Part shown: positions 33,896 to 42,123 of the stretch, in pieces | How the letters are laid out: each line of letters begins with the position of its first letter | Numbering within the stretch: position 1 is the stretch's first letter | DNA from: Paenalcaligenes hominis_A | Lineage (GTDB): Bacteria > Pseudomonadota > Gammaproteobacteria > Burkholderiales > Burkholderiaceae_B | Reading direction: 5' to 3' | Assembly (NCBI RefSeq): GCF_041359055.1 | Contig: NZ_JBGJKZ010000001.1 | Coordinates: 682,001-746,000 of the forward strand | DNA: 64,000 nt | Made by a program: the position numbers and the translations under genes | The notes under the pieces: model-generated | Databases searched by the model: none | What the model was told of the DNA's origin: nothing | The model's input: the letters and a program-made list of their open reading frames with translations, nothing else

Positions 33896-35329
33896 ATGCG
33901 CTTTGTCGCTTTAGCGATTCGACGACGAGCAGTGATGTTCGTGGGGTTAGGGGTAATAAGTGCTCAGCTTTGGGCTCAGCAATTACCGGCCGAGTTACAG
34001 CAGGTATGGAAAAATACACGTCTGCCTGATGCTGCTTTGTCTTTGGTGGTAAAAGAGGTCGATGGGCCTATGTTGGTGCAATATAACTCGACCGTGCCTC
34101 GCAATCCAGCTTCAGTCATGAAAATGGTAACTACCTGGGCGGGTTTGTCCGCTTTAGGGCCCGAGCATGTTTGGCGCACCACGGTCTACACTCAGCCTAA
34201 CGCACGTATTGATGAACAGGGCACCTTACAGGGGCCGCTTTATATTAAAGCATCCGGCAACCCCATGTTTTCTGTACCAGATCTTTGGGATTTATTACGC
34301 GATGTGCGTATGCGTGGCATTAAAAACCTCAGCCAAGTGATTATTGACCGCCAAGTATTTGGTCAGGTAACTACAGATACCTATGCGTTTGACGGAGCCG
34401 GAGACCGGCCTTATAACGCAAGCCCTGATGCCATGATGGTCGGTTTTGGTGCTTCGCGCCTAGTTTTCCAGCCTGATGCGAAAAATAAAAAATGGGTTGG
34501 TTTTATTGACCCACCAATTCCTGGGGTGCGTTTGGAAAATCAAATGCAATGGAGCGACCAGCGTTGTCCCGGTTCTCCCGTAGTGGGAACCCGAATTCAG
34601 TCCAGCCCTAGCGGGGTTACTGTCCAAGCTTCAGGAACGGCTGCTGGCTCATGTGGCGAATTCAGTGTGTATCGTCTCACTATGGGTCAAACGGCTTTTT
34701 TTGATGGTGTGTTTAAAATGATTTGGAAAGAGCTAGGGGGCACATTGGCGCACGATATTAGCGCCGGCACGGTTCCTCGCAATGCAGACGCTTTAGTTTG
34801 GCATGATTCCCGTAGCCTGGCCGATCAAATACGTGTTATTAACAAACAAAGCAATAACGTTATGGCAACGTTATTGTTATTAAGTGTAGGCAACAAAATG
34901 CATGGCAATGGGGCTACTGTAGCTTCAGCGGAAAATGCAGTGATTCAAACACTACGTACACAGGGTATTAATACAGCTGGTTGGCGTGTTTCAAATGGTT
35001 CTGGCTTGGCACGCGAAGCCCGTGTGACAGCAAATGGAATGGCACAAATGCTAGATGTGATTTGGAAATCCAATTACATGCCAGAGTTTATTTCGTCTTT
35101 AGCTATTTCAGGGGTCGATGGAACGGTGCGTAGACGTTTGCGCGATGATGAGGTTCAGGGCCGAGCGCACTTAAAAACAGGCACTCTACGTGATGCTCGG
35201 GCGTTAGCTGGTTATGTGCTGGGCAGCAGCGGCAAGCGTTATATTATGGTGAGTATGGTCAATGGCGAAGGCACAGCAGCAGTACGCCCTTTTGATGATG
35301 CTTTAGTAAGGTGGTTGGCCGAGCAGTAA
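33896..35329 (+). CDS. dacB: D-alanyl-D-alanine carboxypeptidase/endopeptidase (PBP4)
   Basis: A 477-residue periplasmic penicillin-binding protein that trims peptidoglycan peptides or cuts 4-3 cross-links. Seen: a signal peptide (RRR, then a hydrophobic stretch, then AQLWAQQ at about 23-29), and the three active-site motifs: Ser73-x-x-Lys76, SNN at 319-321 and KTG at 427-429. The large insert between motifs 1 and 2 is typical of class C PBPs. GGGGA lies before the ATG. It is not clearly linked to upp downstream. Confidence 0.95.
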   Translation: MRFVALAIRRRAVMFVGLGVISAQLWAQQLPAELQQVWKNTRLPDAALSLVVKEVDGPMLVQYNSTVPRNPASVMKMVTTWAGLSALGPEHVWRTTVYTQPNARIDEQGTLQGPLYIKASGNPMFSVPDLWDLLRDVRMRGIKNLSQVIIDRQVFGQVTTDTYAFDGAGDRPYNASPDAMMVGFGASRLVFQPDAKNKKWVGFIDPPIPGVRLENQMQWSDQRCPGSPVVGTRIQSSPSGVTVQASGTAAGSCGEFSVYRLTMGQTAFFDGVFKMIWKELGGTLAHDISAGTVPRNADALVWHDSRSLADQIRVINKQSNNVMATLLLLSVGNKMHGNGATVASAENAVIQTLRTQGINTAGWRVSNGSGLAREARVTANGMAQMLDVIWKSNYMPEFISSLAISGVDGTVRRRLRDDEVQGRAHLKTGTLRDARALAGYVLGSSGKRYIMVSMVNGEGTAAVRPFDDALVRWLAEQ

Positions 35330-35407
35330 ATTCAGCACAAATAGCTTAAAATAGCTTTGTACTCGCCCGTTTAAATGGGCTCCAGAGATCTTTTTAAAGA
35401 ATACGAC

Positions 35408-36049
35408 ATGGCAATACATGAAATTCAACACCCTCTGATTCGTCACAAACTGGGCCTTATGCGTCGAGCCGACCTAAGCACCAAAAATTTCAGAGAAATG
35501 TCACAAGAAATTGCGGCGCTTTTAACCTACGAAGCAACTAAAGATTTGCCTTTGGAAAGCACTTCAATTCAAGGGTGGTGCGGCAACATAAATGTAGAAA
35601 AAATCGCAGGCAAAAAAGTAACAGTAGTTCCTATTTTGCGTGCTGGTATTGGCATGTTGGACGGCGTGTTAAGTCTTATCCCTGGTGCTAAAGTTTCGGT
35701 TATAGGTATTGCTCGCAACGAAGAAACCCTAGAGGCACAAACCTATTTAGAACGTTTAGTTGGCGAACTAGACCAGCGCTTTGCTTTAATTATCGATCCC
35801 ATGTTGGCAACCGGAGGCTCTTTAGTCGCTACTATAGATTTACTGAAAAAAGCGGGTTGTAAAACCATACGTGCTTTGGTGTTAGTCGCCGCACCCGAAG
35901 GCATTAAAGCAGTCCAAGATGCACACCCAGATGTAGAAATCTATACGGCATCTATAGATAGCCATTTAGACGAGCACGGCTATATAGTTCCCGGTCTAGG
36001 CGATGCGGGCGATCGTATTTTTGGTACCCGTCAAAAAGTTGAGTCGTAA
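35408..36049 (+). CDS. upp: Uracil phosphoribosyltransferase
   Basis: A 213-residue salvage enzyme that makes UMP from uracil and PRPP. Seen: HPLIRHKLGLMR near the start, VPILRAGIGMLDG, the PRPP loop DPMLATGGS, and the uracil-binding GYIVPGLGDAGDRIFGT end. ATG 35408 gives the family's usual start; an upstream in-frame ATG at 35375 lies in a near-palindrome (35365-35380) and would add 11 unmatched residues. No uraA-type permease is adjacent. Confidence 0.96.
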   Translation: MAIHEIQHPLIRHKLGLMRRADLSTKNFREMSQEIAALLTYEATKDLPLESTSIQGWCGNINVEKIAGKKVTVVPILRAGIGMLDGVLSLIPGAKVSVIGIARNEETLEAQTYLERLVGELDQRFALIIDPMLATGGSLVATIDLLKKAGCKTIRALVLVAAPEGIKAVQDAHPDVEIYTASIDSHLDEHGYIVPGLGDAGDRIFGTRQKVES

Positions 36050-36224
36050 AATTTTTGCGATAAATTCTTACAAACTGGGTGTTTAGTTTGCAGCGACCCA
36101 GAGTGAAATCAAGTAGCATAAAATTAAATTACACGCTTTGCAGAGAATCTAAACTAGAGCTTTGCATCAAGTGGTAAAGTGGATGGATGCTGATCCTGTT
36201 TTCTCTTAACCCTAGGAGTTCGTT

Positions 36225-36542
36225 ATGGTAACAAAGAAAGATGCACGTAAGGCTGAAAATGAGCTAATCGATGAAGTGAAAAAAAGCTTAGACGATGCAG
36301 AGCGCTTGTTGCGTGATGCCGCAGAGGCCACTGGAGATAAAGCGAATGAAATGCGCGAAGCAGCATTAAGCTCTCTACGTAGTACTCGTGAGGCCTTGCA
36401 CGATACCCAAGAGGTCATAGTGGAACGCGGTCGTGAAGCGGTCAAAGCAACAGATCACTATGTTCATGATAATCCTTGGCAAGCCATTGGTATTGCCGGA
36501 TTAGTGGGCTTGTTATTTGGAATGCTAGTCAGCCGCAAATAA
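36225..36542 (+). CDS. DUF883/YqjD-ElaB family ribosome-associated membrane protein
   Basis: A 105-residue protein: a long charged helical region (about 1-80, likely coiled coil) and a C-terminal membrane anchor DNPWQAIGIAGLVGLLFGMLVSRK, the DUF883 signature. E. coli YqjD and ElaB are tail-anchored proteins that bind ribosomes in stationary phase. GGAG precedes the ATG. A hairpin terminator separates it from the next gene, so it is probably made in excess over the two that follow. Confidence 0.9.
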   Translation: MVTKKDARKAENELIDEVKKSLDDAERLLRDAAEATGDKANEMREAALSSLRSTREALHDTQEVIVERGREAVKATDHYVHDNPWQAIGIAGLVGLLFGMLVSRK

Positions 36543-36551
36543 AATCACTCC

Positions 36552-36582
36552 AAGCCCTTTACGTCATGTAAAGGGCTTTTTT
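36552..36582 (+). terminator. Terminator between the yqjD-like and yqjE-like genes
   Basis: An 11-bp stem (AAGCCCTTTAC and complement, 5-nt loop) followed by six T. The next gene begins 19 bp later, so some readthrough is likely. Confidence 0.9.
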
Positions 36583-36601
36583 ACCACTAAAAGGGCAGAG
36601 C

Positions 36602-36988
36602 ATGTCATTAAGACACCGTGTTGGTGCTCTAGGCAGTACCGCACTTTCTATTTTACGCACTCGACTAGAGATTTTTGCTCTAGAGGCCGGTGAGCAAAAA
36701 GCCAGTTTAATTCGGTTGCTAGCTTTATTTGCTGGGGCATTGCTATTCGCTACCTTAGCCATTTTGGTTTTTAGCTTATGGATTGCTTTATTATTTTGGC
36801 CTACGGAATATAGATATTGGGCAATAGGTATCTTAATGGCCGTGTATGGGGTGCTTGCTATTGTTTTTAGTCTTAGGATTGTGCGGCGCTTAACCCAAGA
36901 GCCCATGCCCTTTGCTGTCACCATTGACGAGCTAGGGCGTGATATTCAGTTATTAGATCGGTTACGTGCCGAAGACAAGGACTCATAA
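36602..36988 (+). CDS. YqjE-like phage-holin-family membrane protein
   Basis: A 128-residue protein with two hydrophobic segments (about 42-66 and 72-100) between charged ends; it resembles the YqjE/holin-superfamily proteins (TALSILRTRLEIFALEAGEQK near the start is typical). The function is unknown; it is found next to yqjD genes in many proteobacteria. The stop overlaps the next start (TAATG). Confidence 0.85.
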   Translation: MSLRHRVGALGSTALSILRTRLEIFALEAGEQKASLIRLLALFAGALLFATLAILVFSLWIALLFWPTEYRYWAIGILMAVYGVLAIVFSLRIVRRLTQEPMPFAVTIDELGRDIQLLDRLRAEDKDS

Positions 36989-37410
36989 TGGGCAAAGCCA
37001 ATCCCTACTTAGAGCGAAAAGTTCGTATCGAAGTGTTACGGGCACGAGCGGCGGTAGAGCGAGGTCAGCTCTGCAAAGAGGTTTCCGAACTCAGCCAAAG
37101 CCTCGAGCCTAGCGCGTTATTTAATGTGGCTCGAAATCAATTCACCCAAGGTCTAAGCTCTGGCTTAGGGGCCGGTATGGGGTCGTGGCTTGATCTTGTT
37201 TTTTCGTCGGGACGACGCTACCCCCTGTTATTTTCAGGCGCATCCGCTTTATTGGGCGGGCTTTTTGGCAAAAGAAAATGGCGTTTCGGGGCCATGGCCT
37301 TAACCGCATGGCGTCTTTTTGGTGCATATCAACATTTACAGGCCCAAAAGCAAGAGCGCTATGTACAACCTAAAAACCGTTCCAGTTCAAATGTGATCGG
37401 GCCGTTTTAG
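36988..37410 (+). CDS. YqjK-like conserved protein
   Basis: A 140-residue protein of unknown function. It has a charged helical N terminus (ERKVRIEVLRARAAVERGQL) and a Gly/Ala-rich, weakly hydrophobic middle (about 50-105), with a basic C terminus. Its position after the yqjD- and yqjE-like genes, with a 1-bp overlap, suggests the yqjK slot of that trio; sequence alone is not decisive. A terminator follows at 37431-37462. Confidence 0.7.
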   Translation: MGKANPYLERKVRIEVLRARAAVERGQLCKEVSELSQSLEPSALFNVARNQFTQGLSSGLGAGMGSWLDLVFSSGRRYPLLFSGASALLGGLFGKRKWRFGAMALTAWRLFGAYQHLQAQKQERYVQPKNRSSSNVIGPF

Positions 37411-37430
37411 GTGGTATAGGTCTTAGAGTA

Positions 37431-37462
37431 AACAGCCCTCTGTTTTAGAGGGCTGTTTTTTT
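37431..37462 (+). terminator. Terminator after the yqjDEK-like operon
   Basis: An 11-bp stem (AACAGCCCTCT and complement, 5-nt loop) with a seven-T tail. It touches the stop codon of the convergent ubiD. Confidence 0.92.
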
Positions 37463-39005
37463 ATAGACCAAGATCGCTCCAGAGATGATCTACTTTTTTA
37501 ACGACTTCTGGGTCCATTTTAATGACTCGGCCCCACTCGCGTTGGGTCTCACCTGGCCATTTGTTGGTGGCATCCATACCCATCTTGCCGCCTAAACCTG
37601 AAACGGGCGAGGCAAAGTCCAAGTAATCGATAGGAGTGTTTTCCACTAATACGGTGTCACGTACAGGATCCATGCGGGTAGTCATTGCCCACACCACCTC
37701 TTTCCAGTCGCGGGTGTTAATGTCCTCATCCACTACCACAATAAACTTGGTGTACATGAATTGACGCAAAATGCTCCAGACCCCAAACATAACGCGTTTA
37801 GCGTGTCCTGCGTATTGTTTGCGAATAGACACCACCGCCAACCGATAACTACAGCCTTCGGGAGGTAAGTAAAAATCAACAATTTCAGGCAGCTGGCGTT
37901 TAAGTAGGGGAACAAAGACTTCATTAAGCGCCACCCCCAATACCGCAGGCTCATCAGGGGGTTTGCCGGTATAAGTGCTGTGATAAATAGGATTGCGACG
38001 CATAGTAATGCGTTCTACGGTAAACACCGGGAACCAGTCTTGTTCGTTGTAATAGCCGGTATGATCGCCATAAGGGCCCTCTAAAGCCATTTCGTAATCG
38101 GAAGCCGGTAAAGGGTTGACGCCCTCGGGCACCTCGGGACGAATAGCATCCGGATGATTACTAGGCAGAATATGACCTTCGAGTACAATTTCTGCATAAG
38201 CTGGCACGGAGAGATCACTGCCAATGGCTTTGGCTAGCTCGGTGCGTGAGCCACGCAATAACCCAGCAAACTGATATTCAGAAAGGCTATCGGGTACAGG
38301 AGTAACAGCGCCTAAGATAGTGGCTGGGTCACAGCCTAATGCCACCGCAATAGGAAAGGGCTTGCCGGGATTAGCCAAGGCGTGATCTCTAAAATCAAGA
38401 GCACCGCCTCGGTGTGAAAGCCAACGCATAATAAGTTTATTACGCCCAATTTGTTGTTGGCGATAAATACCTAGGTTTTGACGGCGGGCATTAAGGCCTT
38501 GGGTAATGACTAATCCCCAAGTTAATAATGGGGCTGCATCACCGGGCCAGCAGTATTGCAATGGGATATCATCAAGATTTACATCGGCCCCCTCAATGAC
38601 AATGTCCTGACATGGGGGGCTTTTAACCTGTTTAGGTGCCATATCCCACAAGGCTGATTTCAACATGGAAATCTTTGAGAAAGCATCTTTTAAACCGCGT
38701 GGGGGTTCAGGTTCGCGCAAGTTAGCTAAGAGCTCTCCGACATCGCGTAAAGCACTGATGTCATCAGCGCCCATCCCCCAAGCTACCCGTTTTGGGGTGC
38801 CGAATAGGTTGGCTAACACCGGCATTTTAGCGGGTTGGTTCAAGTGTATAGGCTGCTCAAATAATAAAGCAGGGCCTTCGGCTCGCAAGACCCGATCTCC
38901 AATTTCCGTCATTTCTAGATGGGTGGAAATGGGTTGAGTGATGCGTTTTAATTCACCAGCTTTTTCTAGCTGTTGGATAAAGTCACGTAAGTCACGGTAT
39001 TTCAC
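37461..39005 (-). CDS. ubiD: 3-polyprenyl-4-hydroxybenzoate decarboxylase UbiD
   Basis: A 514-residue prenylated-FMN-dependent decarboxylase of ubiquinone synthesis. Seen: MKYRDLRDFIQQLEKAGELKRI, AGLLRGSRTELAKAIGSDL, EIVLEGHI, EGPYGDHTGYYN and VVVDEDINTRDWKEVVWAMTTR, all standard UbiD blocks with Glu and Arg of the active site. It needs UbiX to make the cofactor; no ubiX is in the window. Divergent from the lytic transglycosylase gene. Confidence 0.97.
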   Translation of the reverse strand: MKYRDLRDFIQQLEKAGELKRITQPISTHLEMTEIGDRVLRAEGPALLFEQPIHLNQPAKMPVLANLFGTPKRVAWGMGADDISALRDVGELLANLREPEPPRGLKDAFSKISMLKSALWDMAPKQVKSPPCQDIVIEGADVNLDDIPLQYCWPGDAAPLLTWGLVITQGLNARRQNLGIYRQQQIGRNKLIMRWLSHRGGALDFRDHALANPGKPFPIAVALGCDPATILGAVTPVPDSLSEYQFAGLLRGSRTELAKAIGSDLSVPAYAEIVLEGHILPSNHPDAIRPEVPEGVNPLPASDYEMALEGPYGDHTGYYNEQDWFPVFTVERITMRRNPIYHSTYTGKPPDEPAVLGVALNEVFVPLLKRQLPEIVDFYLPPEGCSYRLAVVSIRKQYAGHAKRVMFGVWSILRQFMYTKFIVVVDEDINTRDWKEVVWAMTTRMDPVRDTVLVENTPIDYLDFASPVSGLGGKMGMDATNKWPGETQREWGRVIKMDPEVVKKVDHLWSDLGL

Positions 39006-39083
39006 AGGGATTGAAAGCTCCAGTTTGACACAAGGGGCGTTAGGGGTATGATCAGTTTAATTCATTATAGAGGAATAAGGGCT

Positions 39084-39917
39084 ATGTCTAACGTAGGCCA
39101 TCCGTGGATTACTCGTAGCTTGCAGTTTGTGCATTCACGGCTCGGTGAGTTTATTCACTTATGTGCAATTTATTTAGGCATCGCGGTGCTAGTTACTATC
39201 GCAGCAGGTGCAGCGGTTCCTACTATCCGTGATCAGGCCAAGCATATTTATGAGGTCGTGGTAGAGGCATTGCGTCCCGAGGTCATGAGCCGTGGCGAGT
39301 ACGTTACTTTGGGCTGGCTATTGCACGATGATGAAACAGAAGGAGTGGTAATTGATAAAGACGGCGAAACTCAAGTCACTCGGCCTTCACCGTCGGCTTA
39401 CATCAGTTTTGCGCAGGTTTTACAGCAGTCGTCCAGTGGCATCAGTATTAGTGGGGTGAGTCGTACTCAACTGCATGCGCTGCGCAGCTATATTTCACGT
39501 AAATATAAACTATCAAATGTGATCACGGGCGCACTTATTCAACTGGCCTATGAAAATGGGCGCGAAAAAGAGTTAGATCCGTTATTAATCCTAGCTGTAA
39601 TAGCAATTGAGTCCACTTACAACCCGTTTGTAGAAAGTCACGCGGGGGCGCAAGGCTTAATGCAAGTAATGACACGGGTACACCAAGACAAGCTCGAGGA
39701 CTATACCGAAGGGAATTTAGCTGTTTTTAGCCCTGTAGCCAATATTCGCGCGGGCACACAAATTTTATACGACTGTAAACGTCGTCGCGGGTCGATTACG
39801 GGTGCCTTAGCGTGTTATGTGGGGGCAACAGGGCCTAGCGATGGCGGCTACGGGGCTAAAGTATTAGCCGAACGCCGCCGCATTGCTTTGGCATCCGGTA
39901 TTGCTGTTAAAGACTAA
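39084..39917 (+). CDS. Membrane-anchored lytic transglycosylase
   Basis: A 277-residue protein with an N-terminal helix (about 27-46) that should anchor it in the inner membrane, then an SLT domain (about 150-270) that cleaves peptidoglycan glycan strands. Seen: LDPLLILAVIAIESTYNP with the catalytic Glu176, then AQGLMQVM and ACYVGATGP. GAGGAA lies 8 nt before ATG 39084; an in-frame ATG at 39048 is less likely. The 3' end overlaps the convergent aminotransferase gene by 4 bp. Confidence 0.9.
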   Translation: MSNVGHPWITRSLQFVHSRLGEFIHLCAIYLGIAVLVTIAAGAAVPTIRDQAKHIYEVVVEALRPEVMSRGEYVTLGWLLHDDETEGVVIDKDGETQVTRPSPSAYISFAQVLQQSSSGISISGVSRTQLHALRSYISRKYKLSNVITGALIQLAYENGREKELDPLLILAVIAIESTYNPFVESHAGAQGLMQVMTRVHQDKLEDYTEGNLAVFSPVANIRAGTQILYDCKRRRGSITGALACYVGATGPSDGGYGAKVLAERRRIALASGIAVKD

Positions 39918-41071
39918 GCCAAAAATTTACGCATCCTATCGACGGCTTCTTCGAGACGCTCCATTGTGGTCGAGTACGAAAAGCGCAGCATTTTCTGTGC
40001 ATAGGTTGGGCCAAAGTCCATGCCTGGTACGGCAGCAACGTGAGCTTGGTGTAGCAGTTGCTCTGAAAAAAGCTGGCTATTGGGGCTATGAGCCGATACA
40101 TCAGCATAAATATAAAATGCACCGTCGGGGGTCACAGGCACATGTAAACCTAACGAGGCAAAAGCAGGTAGTAGAAAGTCACGGCGGACCTTAAAAGCAA
40201 GGCGGCGTTGTTCGTAAATGGCCAGAGCCTCGGGCTCAAAGCAAGCTAAAGCGGCATGCTGCGCTAGCGATGGCGCACAAATGGATAAGCTGGCAGCAAG
40301 CTTTTCCATGGCAGGAATAATTGTGCTTGGTGCAATCAGCCAACCCAAGCGCCAACCCGTCATATGAAAGTATTTGGAGAAGCTGTTAATAACAATCAGG
40401 TTTGGGTCTAGACACAAAGCGCTCTCGGGCTTGTCCTCGTAGTAAAGACCCAGATAAATTTCATCCATAATGACATAGCCGCCCCTAGTTTTTACGGCTT
40501 GAATCAGGGCCTCGAGATCGGCTTTGGCTATGGTTGCACCGGTTGGGTTACTGGGGGAAGCAATCAGTACGCCTCGCGTTTTTTCATTCCAGTGGGCTGC
40601 TATATCTGCAGCGGTAAGATGAAAGCGATTTTCAGCTGTAGTTGGAATTAAGCGGGATACGCCCCCGGCGGCTAAGATAAAGTTTTGGTTCGCAGGGTAC
40701 GAGGGGTCGGGCATGAGAATTTCATCGCCTGGGTTAATAAGGGCGAGGGTAGCCAAACTAAGTGCGCCCGATGCCCCTGCTGTGATCATTACTTGTTCTG
40801 GCTTAACAGGGGCATTGAAATGAGTGCGGTAATAATCGCAGATAGCTTGTTTTAATTCGGGGGTACCTGATGGCGCTGTGTATTGTGCCTTGCCCGCTGA
40901 GGCCGCTCGGTTTAGTGCTTCAACTACGGATGGGGGCGCAGTAAAATCAGGCTCACCAATGCCAAGGCTAATAATATCGTTGCCTTGGGCAGCTAAGGTA
41001 TTTGCTTCTTTAAAAAGTTCTACAGCATGGAATGGCAAAGCCAGCTCCGTGCGATGGGCTAGGCGGGGCAT
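39914..41071 (-). CDS. PLP-dependent aminotransferase, class I/II
   Basis: A 385-residue fold-type I aminotransferase. Seen: ISLGIGEPDFTAPP, SPSNPTGATI, the PLP-stacking region MDEIYLGL (Asp203) and the Schiff-base lysine in NSFSKYFHMTGWRLGW (Lys233). It resembles the AspC/ArAT-like group widely annotated as pyridoxal phosphate-dependent aminotransferase; the substrate cannot be told. The frame opens at a TTG (41080), but ATG 41071 is the better start. Divergent from the FAD-oxidase-like gene. Confidence 0.92.
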   Translation of the reverse strand: MPRLAHRTELALPFHAVELFKEANTLAAQGNDIISLGIGEPDFTAPPSVVEALNRAASAGKAQYTAPSGTPELKQAICDYYRTHFNAPVKPEQVMITAGASGALSLATLALINPGDEILMPDPSYPANQNFILAAGGVSRLIPTTAENRFHLTAADIAAHWNEKTRGVLIASPSNPTGATIAKADLEALIQAVKTRGGYVIMDEIYLGLYYEDKPESALCLDPNLIVINSFSKYFHMTGWRLGWLIAPSTIIPAMEKLAASLSICAPSLAQHAALACFEPEALAIYEQRRLAFKVRRDFLLPAFASLGLHVPVTPDGAFYIYADVSAHSPNSQLFSEQLLHQAHVAAVPGMDFGPTYAQKMLRFSYSTTMERLEEAVDRMRKFLA

Positions 41072-41124
41072 ACTAAACAAGTCTCGTTATTTAATTGTGA
41101 ATGAAATAGATCCGTGGAGAATAC

Positions 41125-42015
41125 ATGCAGAATCCATCTAGGCGCGCTTTTTTTGGTGGCAAAGCGCCTGAGCTACCGCTTTGGGATCAGTTTTTGTTGG
41201 AACTGCAACGTAAAACGCAGGGTAGCATCCGAACTTTGGGCCCGAACGTAAAGCAAGCTTTGTGCACCGCACAGCTGAGCACAGATATTCATCATGCTCG
41301 TCAATTATGCCAGACATTTGGAGTTAAGCTCTATGTTGGATCAGAGCTTACTACCGAGGACTTGCTCTTAGCGCCCACGTTGGGTTTGGATTTGTCGTGT
41401 TTAAACCAACTGCAGCCGGTAGATGACAAAAAAAATCAATGGTTTATACAGTCTGGCGTGACAGTGGCTCAGCTGCGTGAGGTGGGTTTTGCCATCCCTG
41501 CAGAAATACCTGAGACCTTATGGGTGGCGCAATGGTTAGGGACGGCACATTATCAGTCTTATGCACTGCAGCATTTAAAACAAAGTGGACTGGTGCATGC
41601 TTCGTTATTAATGGCAGATGGAACAGTGGGCAGTCTAGGGCCTTTTGGTGTTGAAAATACCAAGCCTTTAAATACCGCCACATTACGTAGAGTGGTTCCG
41701 CAGCTATTTCAGCTAGCGAACTCCGAGCTAGCGCAGCAGCTTCCGTTAGCGCATTGGCCAGCTACGTACCGTCTTGATATATTTAATGCTGCCAATCCCT
41801 CATTAAATCTTGCTCATCTTCTTTTGGGTGCAGGACAGGGGCTAGGTCTGTTAGAGTGGGTAGTTATGGATCTTACGCACTGGCAAGCAGCTCCGCTTGT
41901 TTCAACCCCGTCTCAGGTCGATACTGACACGTTGATTTATGCTCAAGAGCTAGACGCAGCGGTGAAAAAAGTGTTTGATCCCGATGCGCTTTTCATAACT
42001 TTAGCTGGCTCATAA
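41125..42015 (+). CDS. Degenerate FAD-linked-oxidase-like protein
   Basis: A 296-residue protein without a clear enzyme motif. It starts SRRAFFGG, has a region like the front of FAD-binding PCMH domains (VKQALCTAQLSTDIHHARQLCQTFGVKLYV; QSGVTVAQLREVGF; HASLLMADGTVGSLGPFG) and ends in AVKKVFDPDALF, the closing motif of GlcD/GlcE-type FAD oxidases. The usual Gly-rich flavin-contact stretch is missing (IPAEIPETLWVAQWLGTAHYQ instead), so FAD binding is doubtful. The SRRAFF start mimics a twin-arginine motif but no hydrophobic segment follows. Function unknown. Confidence 0.6.
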   Translation: MQNPSRRAFFGGKAPELPLWDQFLLELQRKTQGSIRTLGPNVKQALCTAQLSTDIHHARQLCQTFGVKLYVGSELTTEDLLLAPTLGLDLSCLNQLQPVDDKKNQWFIQSGVTVAQLREVGFAIPAEIPETLWVAQWLGTAHYQSYALQHLKQSGLVHASLLMADGTVGSLGPFGVENTKPLNTATLRRVVPQLFQLANSELAQQLPLAHWPATYRLDIFNAANPSLNLAHLLLGAGQGLGLLEWVVMDLTHWQAAPLVSTPSQVDTDTLIYAQELDAAVKKVFDPDALFITLAGS

Positions 42016-42123
42016 TTTTACTTTATATGCTGTGCTGCAGCATGGACATGTGGCGCTCAGCGAGTAGAATAGCTATTCAATTTTCTAAACAATCAGCATT
42101 ACTCTTGTAGGATAGTTGTCGTC

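Noticed and set aside
41125..41170. Twin-arginine signal peptide on the FAD-oxidase-like protein
   Set aside because: SRRAFFGG is followed by KAPELPLWDQF, with no hydrophobic stretch or cleavage site.
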